A stretch of DNA of 64,000 nucleotides from Elephas maximus indicus. Its lineage: Eukaryota > Chordata > Mammalia > Proboscidea > Elephantidae. The stretch covers positions 152,898,293-152,962,292 of the forward strand of contig NC_064819.1 of assembly GCF_024166365.1 (NCBI RefSeq), read 5' to 3'. Positions 38,301-46,800 of this stretch are shown here, in pieces. The translations under genes and the position numbers were made by a program. Positions within the stretch are counted from its first letter, which is position 1. Each line of letters opens with the position of its first letter. A model generated the notes under the pieces. The model saw only the letters and a list, made by a program, of their open reading frames with translations, was not told the DNA's origin and made no database searches.

Positions 38301-41300
38301 GTCACTAAGGTGAGTACCACATTGCCTGCACCACTTGGGTTTCCTTGCCCTCTGGCATCTTGTTTCAGCCAAATGGGAGGCAAAGGAAGTGAGAGAGCAG
38401 GAGGAGAGAGAGGTCCGAGTATTTATTCCTCCATCATCTCCCTGTCTCCAGGCCAGGGTCCGGCAATGGCTGCCTCACTGTGATTACAACCCTCAATGGG
38501 TGGTCCCTCCTTCACAGTTCAAGCTTTCAGTGTTGTTGTTAGGTGCCGTCCAGTCAGTTTCGACCCTAGCAACCTACAGGACAGAGTAGAACTGCCCGAA
38601 GAGGGTTTCCTAGTCTGTAATCTTTACAGAAGCAGATTGCCAGGTCTTTCTCCCTTGGACCCGCTGTGGGGGTTCAAAACGCCAGTCTTTCAGTTAGCAG
38701 CCTAGCCCTTAGCCATTGCACCACCAGGGCTCCTTAAGCTTTAAGTAGGCTTCAATAATACTATTTTCCTTTCAGGCCTAAGGTTAGTCATGGTTTCCTG
38801 CTGTTTCTCATCCTTGAGGATATCAACTTGCCTAGTTGATTCCCTGAATCCTGCCCACAGCTCTGTGAGTAGCCCCTCTATTCAATTATCATTAGTTAAG
38901 TCCTTTTGGGTGCAATTCTGTTGTCTTCCAGGACTTGACCGATGCACAAGGCTGATGTCATCTGTACCAAAGTGGGGCAGAGGCAGGTGTGAGCTCTGCA
39001 TCAATGGCTCACTGAAGTGAAGAAGAGCAAAGATTGAAGAGTGGATGCTCTTTGGGCTCATGGCCATCCAGAATGAGGCCACAGGCCATCAAGGCAGAAT
39101 CCTCTTCATATTCAGCACCTTGCACCATGCTGGGCCTGGGAGGACTCTCAAGACATGTCAATTTAATGAAGGAAGCAATCAGTCCCCTTGGATGGGCGCT
39201 ATGGGAGGTTTGTCAAATTCTGAGATGCCACTCTCTTTACCTTCAAGAAACTTAGATTCTAGCCTAGAAAAAGCTGATTAATTGGATCCATTCTTATTGT
39301 TTTAATATTTTAAAAACTTTCTCTGCTTACACGCACATGCAAAATATTTGAAAAATAGATTTAGGCTTAAAGGAAAAGATGAAAACCATTCACAAATAAC
39401 CACTGCCATCCTGTATGTGGGGCCCTGGTGGCACAGTTGTTAAGCATTTGGCTGGTAACCAAAAGACTGGCAGTTCGAACCCACCAGTTGCTCCCTGGAA
39501 CCCTATGGGGCAGTCCTACTTTGTCCTATAGGGTCGCTATGAGTCAGAATCCTTACAGTTCTGGAAGAATTAACATTGTTTTACTTTGTGTCAGGTACTT
39601 GAACCTGTCACCTCGTTCCAACTTCACAACCACTTCTGGCATATATTAGCCTCATTTTACACGTGAGGAAAATGAGGCCCAGAGAAGTCTCCTTGCCCAG
39701 CAGCTAGGAAGTGGCAGAGCTAGGAGTGAGTCCAGTCTAACTCCGCCACACCTTCCTGCCTGAACTTTGCCTGCTCCACACACACCTGCAAAGCTCTTGG
39801 AAAACCACACGCGTATACAATGATGACAGAAAAAATGAATCACAAGGGGGGATGGGAGGATAGGGAGAGTTGGAAGCTGGCAAAATTGTCACAAAAGGAG
39901 AGAATGGAAGGGCTGACTCATTAGGGGGAGAGCAAGTGGGAGAACGGAGTAAGGTGTATATAAACTTATATGTGACAGTCTGACTTGATTTGTAAATGTT
40001 CACTTGAAGCTCAATAAAAGTTAATTTAAAAAAAAATGAATCACAGGGAGGACTACGGGAGATTTTTTTACTATGAATATTGCAGTCTGAGGATAGACAA
40101 ATCCATTTTTTCTTCCTGATTTTTCTTATGTATTTTCTTTTTTTTTTAATTGTACCTTAGATGAAGGTTTACAGAACAAACTAGTTTCTTATTAAACAGT
40201 ACACATAGTGTTTTATAACATTGGTTAACAACCCCATGACATGTCCACACTCCCCCTTCTCAACCTTAGGTTCCCTATTACCAACTTTCTTGTCCTCTCC
40301 TGCCTTCTAGTCCTTGTCCCTGGGCTGGCGTGCCCCTTTAGTCTCGTTTTGTTTTATGGGCCTGTCTACTCTTTGGTTGAAGGTTGAACCTCAGGAGTGA
40401 TTTCATTACTGAGCTAAAAGGGTGTCCAGAGGCCATACTCTCCGGGTTTCTCCAGTCTGTCAGGCCAGCAAGTCTGGTCTTTTTTTGTGAGTTAGAATTT
40501 TGTTCTACATTTTTCTCCAGCTCTGTCTGGGACTCACTATCGTGATCCCTGTCAGAGCAGTCAGTGGTGGTACAGTTGTACTGGACGCAGTCTGGTAAAG
40601 GCTGTGGTAGACATGGTACATTAGTCCTTTGGACTAATCTTTGCCTTGTGTCTTCAGTTTTCTTCATTCTCCCTTGTTCCCAAAGGGGTGAGGCCAGTGG
40701 AGTATCTTAGATGGCCACTCACAGGCTTTTAAGACCCCAGATGCTACTCACCAAAGTAGAATGCAGAACATTTCTTTATAAACTATGTTATGCCAATTGA
40801 GCTAGATGTTCCCCACAACCATGGTCTCCACAGCCCTCAGCCCAGCAATTCAGTCCCTCAGGGTGTTTGGATTTTAGACAAATCCATCTGTGTGTGTGTG
40901 TGTATAGCTATGGGTAAAGAATTTCTCTGCCTAGAAGATAACAAGAAACGATTTCTAAAAGTGGCCAGTTTCATATGATTAGGTGAAAGTGAGAAAAATT
41001 CTTTGAATTATTAATCTTCCAAATGAAAGTCAAAAGGTTATCATGAGTATGAGGCAACAAATACATTTATTTTCTGTCCTTCCTTTTACTGCCTCTAGGT
41101 AAAAATGCCACAACGAAATTTAACACTTAAATCAAGGCAGCTCGAAAAATTACTCTCTCAGAAGCAACTCACTATCTTATTTTAATGCTGAACAGCAGTG
41201 AATAAGTTCTTGGGGAAAGAAATGATGAGAGTGTCATAAATCAAAATTATGACTAATTCAATCCTATGCACTTGAGGTTCAACAATAAATTTATGAATTA

Positions 41301-43801
41301 TATGGAAAAGCAAGCTGTGCAACAGTAAATTCTATACCTTTTTAACTTCTCTCCCAGCCAGTAACGTACACAGTTTAGCACAGACGTTAAAGCTTTTGAA
41401 TCCAACTGCCTATTTCAAATTTGGGCTAAGTGAGCGCACCAGCTGTGTGTGTGTGACCCTGAGTGAGTTACCTAATCTCTAAACCTCAATTTCCTCCTCT
41501 AGAAGACAGAAAGGACCCCTAGCGGTGCAATGGTTAAAGTCCTCAGGTGCTAACCATAAGGTCAATGGTTCAAACCCACCAGCCACTCCATGGGAGAAAA
41601 ATGTGGCAGTCTGCTTCCATAAAGATTACAGCCTTGAACGCCCTATGCGGCAGTTCTACTCTGTCCCATAGGGTCACTATGAGTTGGAATCAACTTGATG
41701 GCAATGGGTTTGGTCTGGTTTACTAAAATGGAGATAGTGATAGTACCTACCTACCACGCTCCTGAGAGGATTAAATGAGATGTAAGACACCTGCATGGCA
41801 TATGGCAGGCACTAAATAAACCTTAGCTCTACTGGACTGGTATAGCCCTTTGTGCATCCTTACACATCCTTTGAAGGAGCCCTGCTGGCACAATGGTTAA
41901 GTGCTCAGCTGGTAACTGAAAGGTCAGCAGCTGGAACCCACCAGCCACTCTGTGGAAGAAAAGACCTGGCCATCTTCTCTGGTAAAGATCACAGCCAAGA
42001 AAACCCTCTGGGGCAGTTCTACACAGCCACATGGGATGGACATGAGTCAAAATAGACTCGACAGCAGCTGACAACAAGTAACACCGCAGTGAAGTGTTGC
42101 ACACATTGCTCTGTTGCACTGTTCTTTGTGGCGATGATTGGGACAGCAGGAGGACATGCTGGCAGTTAGGAAGCCGCCACGCTGCCTCGAACCCCAGCTT
42201 TTCAGACTGGTGGGAGAACATGGTTTCTCCTTTCTCCGGGCCCATTCCTTTGGATGTGGGATAAGGGATTGGGCCACAAGGTAGCTTTGAGACCTTTGCG
42301 GTCTATCACAGGAGCTGGCATCCCTGAGATGCAAAAGTCACGTTAGTGGATGCAATCCTGAAAGGGCCATTCCACTGACAAAGCCCCACCAACATGGGTG
42401 TGGGTTTCCACGCGGTCCCACCAGCACAGGGTGCGTGTGTGTGTGTGTGTGTGTGTGTGCATGTAGTTTCTATTTATTTAATAAGGATGGTACCATGATA
42501 TTATTTATGCTGCATTTCTTGAACTGCTAGAGAGGCCGTGCATTTTTCCACATAATGATTATTCTAGGTTCTTCCTCGGGTGGAAGCAGTTCATCTCCTT
42601 TGGTTCCTTACTAAGTAGGCTTTTGGGTGACTAATAATCTGCGTTTCAAACCATGGCTTTTAAGAATGTGGACACTTCTTAGTGCCTGAGGCCTGCACAT
42701 CTGTGGGAGACCTGAGTTGCCTGGAACCAAAGGACAGCAGAGGCTGTGTCTGGTATGGGTAGGACCATCCAGCTCTGAATCGATGGTTTCTGTCCTGGCT
42801 CGGATCTACCAGAGCAAGCCTTCTTTCTGCCACCATGACCAACTTCTTTTCCTACCACTTGGTGGGTCTCTCACACAGACCTGGCCTGCTGTTAGTTCTC
42901 ACAGTTACAACGTAAGGATATACACAGGATGGCAGTGGTTATTTCTGAGAGGCTTTTATCTTCTCTTTTGTGCTAAAATCTGTTTATCAAATATTTTACA
43001 TGGACATGTAAGCAGAAAAGGAGTTTTTAAAATACTAAAACAATAAAAAGGGATCCTATTTATCAGTTTTTTCTAGGCTAGAATCTAAGCTTCTTGAAGG
43101 CAAAGAGAGCATCTCAAAATTTGACGAACCTCCCATAGTGCTCATCTGAGGGGGCTTATTTCTTCCTTTATTGAAGTAACATGTCTTGAGCGTCCACCCA
43201 GGACCAATACTGTGCAAGATGCTGAGGATGAAGAGGACTCTTCATGCTCAGAATCTTCATCCTTCCCCTGCTGACCAAGGTCTCAACTGTATTATCCAGG
43301 AGGACACATATCAAGGGCACATTTGCCAAGACGACAGCCTGCAATGCATATCAGTGTGTAAAACTACCGATTGAACTTGTCTGTCTAGCATCACCTCTCA
43401 CCCTCTCACCCTGGGGAATCGAGCCATGAGTACAGGCCTCAAGCCAAACCAAACCAAAGCCACTGCGGTTGAGTTGATTTCGACTCATAAGGGCCCTATA
43501 GGACAGAGTAGAACTGCCCCCATAGGATTTCGAGGCCTGTAAATCTTTAGAGACGCAGACCGCCACATCTTTCTCCCGCAGAGAGGCCGGTGGGTTCTTG
43601 GTTAGCAGCCAAGCACGTAACCACTGCACTACCAGGGCTCCTAGGCCTACAACAGGGGTGAGTAAAAACCTCCAAGGTGATCGCATGGTAATAGCAAGAA
43701 TTAAAATCGTTTGACTCACTTGTCTGAAGTGAGGTAGCTTGTGTTATTGGAAGGAGAGTGGAATTGCCATCAGGCAGACTTCAATTTGAATTTCACGATG
43801 G

Positions 43802-43842
<41 letters not shown>

Positions 43843-46800
43843 AAAAGCCAGTAACCTTGGAGACTCATCTTTCTGTCCTTCCATTTCCTATAAAATAGGG
43901 GGGAGGGGGAATAATACTAACTTTAACAGGGTTGCTATAAAGATTAAGAAAGAAAATGTTAATTTGAACCACATGAAATGCTGATGTTCACCTGTTTTTG
44001 GTCTACAAAAACACTTTCATATGGTTCAATCTGAATTTTACTTCCATCCACGTAACTTCCTGTTCTCATTTTTTGAAGGAGAGCACAGAACGTGGGGACG
44101 TGGAGGATGCAGAGCGCGTTTCCGAAGGTCCTTGATCCTGTCCTCATTTCATGCTGCAAGCACTCTCTGGATCACTCCATCCACCACCGCCTATGAGGAC
44201 GACCTTTAAATGCACATCTCCAGGCCTGATTTCCATCCAGCTGCAGGCCTATATGCCCTCGCCTACTGGACAACTCTACCTTATAAGGCCATCAAGATCA
44301 ATACGTTCATACTGAACTCATTATCTTTTCTCCTAAACCTGCTCCTCCTCCTCCTTACCGTGGCACCCCCATCTACCCAGTTGTCCAAATCAAATACCTG
44401 CTAGACATTCACCCTAAACTCTCTCACCCTAAAACCCATAGCCAATCTAATTCTAAGCCTGACGATTCTGTCCAATCCATTTCCACCACCCCTGTTAATT
44501 TCCACTATTATCTTCCTAGCTCAGGCCTTCACCATCTCTCATCTGGACTCAGGCATAGACTCTGGATTAGTTTCTCAGCCTCCACTGCAGCACCTGCCAC
44601 CACGCTGCCACTAGCATTATCTCTCTGAAATGGAAATCAGGTGAACAGATCCTCTTTACCTTCAGAATAAATTTGAATTCTTTCTTTTTTCTATCTTCCT
44701 ATCCCTTTCTGCCTTCTCATCCTGCCTCTGGACAGGATGCCCATTTGGTCTCATGTATCTGATTGAACTAAGAGGTACACTCTTCACATGTATTATTTTT
44801 TGCTTTATAGTCCTGTCTAATCATTGTCTGAAGAGTGGGCTTGGGGAATAGTTTCAGTTCTGGGTTAACGCAGCATCCAGGGGCCATCATTTTGGAAATT
44901 CCTTCAGCGTCTGTCAGACCACTAAGTCTAGCGTTTTTATGTGAATTTGAGTTCTGCTGTTCACTTTTTCCCACTCTGTCTGGGATTCTCTGTCAGGGTG
45001 GTCATTGGTGTTAACCTGTCACCATCTAGTTCTTCAGGTCTCAAGCTGGTGGAGTCTCTGGTTTATGTGGTCCTTTAGTCTCTTGGGCTACTATTTTCCT
45101 TGTGTCTTTGGTTTTCTTCATTCTCAATTGATGCATCTTAAATGGCTGCTGGAAAACTTTTAAGACCCCAGACACAACTCACCTAAGTGGGATGCAGAAC
45201 ATTTTCTTAATTGACTTTGTTATGCCAACTGACCTAGATATCCCCTGAAACTAAGGTCCCCAGGCCCCAGCCCCAGCTTCTCTGTCCCTCAAATAAATTT
45301 AAATTCTTTAACATGACAAAGAAAGTATGATTATGGTGCTTCCAGCTTCTGGTAGGATCGGTTTGCCCTCCCAGAGTATGTCCAGAGCGCTGAAATTTGT
45401 CCAGCGGCCTGTGGTTATAGACAGGTAATGTCTCCATTCTACTGGGGAGAAAGGGACAAGTAATAAGTATTGCTTCATTTAGCATGATTTGTGAGAGGTA
45501 ACCCATCCTGGCTGTGCCTCCCAGGGAGATTTTGGGAAAACACGAGACTGTGTGCCAGGGCGGAGACTACGGAGAGGCACGGAGGGTGCAAAATTTAAGG
45601 AGGCACTTGCATGTGTTGCCTCACAATAGTCCCAGCCGTATTGTGTGTACGTGTTTACCTTGCTTCCTGCTTTATTAGTGTGAACCATGAACTGTGAAAA
45701 GAAGCCTGGATACAAATTACTGACAGGCTTCAAGTCTAGATGAAATTAAGCAAGCCCTTTTATGAGTTGGAATAAACTCGACGGCAATGGGTTTGGTTTT
45801 TAAAAATTTAGACTACATAAAAATAAAACTTAAACTGGTTAATAGAGTCTGGATGGTGCAAACAGTTAATATGCTCTGCTGCTAATCAGAAGGTTGGAGG
45901 TTTGATTCCACCCAGAGGCATCTAGGAAGAAAGGCCTGGTGATCTATTTCTGAAAAATCAGCCACTGAAAACCCTATGGAGCAGTTCTACCCTGACAACA
46001 CAGATGGGGTGGCCATGAGTCTGAATCAACTCAACAGTAACTGGTTTTACTAGTAACTTGGTTGGTGGGGGGATAAGTTAGGTCCATCATTCTGGAAAGT
46101 AATTTGTCCAAATATATCTAGAGCTTTAAATGTTCTCATTCCATTTGACCCAGTAATTGCACTTCTTAGGAGTCTATCCTACGTGAATAATCACGCATGT
46201 AGACAACTATTCTTATGTACAAAGATAGTCGCACAAACTATTTATAGTAACAAAAGGAAGCAACTAAATGTCCATAAATACAGGGAAAAGCTTAAATGCT
46301 GGTATATTATTCACTACTCTACAGTCATTCAAATGAGAATTCCATAGACTTTCTTTTTTTTGTAGACTTTTAAAATAAGTAAACCTGTAGACAATATTAA
46401 GTAAAATAAGAAGGTTACAAAACTCTGTGCATAGAATAACCCCAAACTATTTAATATATGCTTAGAAAACACGGCTGGAATACACAAGATTATTTCTGGG
46501 TTGGGAGATTATAGGTGATTTTTGTGATTTTTAAATAATTTTTCCATTGTTACTTTTTAAAATTTAAATGATGCTCATAAATGTTCTTCTTAATAATAAC
46601 AAAAGAGGAAGTCCTATTAAGAAACATATTTTTAAAGAAAGAGTATTTTGCTGCCTGGAACTCTTAATCGTTGGTATTACTAATACGTTGTCACAGTAAC
46701 TCTGGTTTGGGGGAGAAGCTAAGAAGTTTTTGGTGGCAACCAATAGGGTTTGTTGCTATTGTTGCTTTTAACCCTCGTGAGCACATTTGGTTCAAATAAT

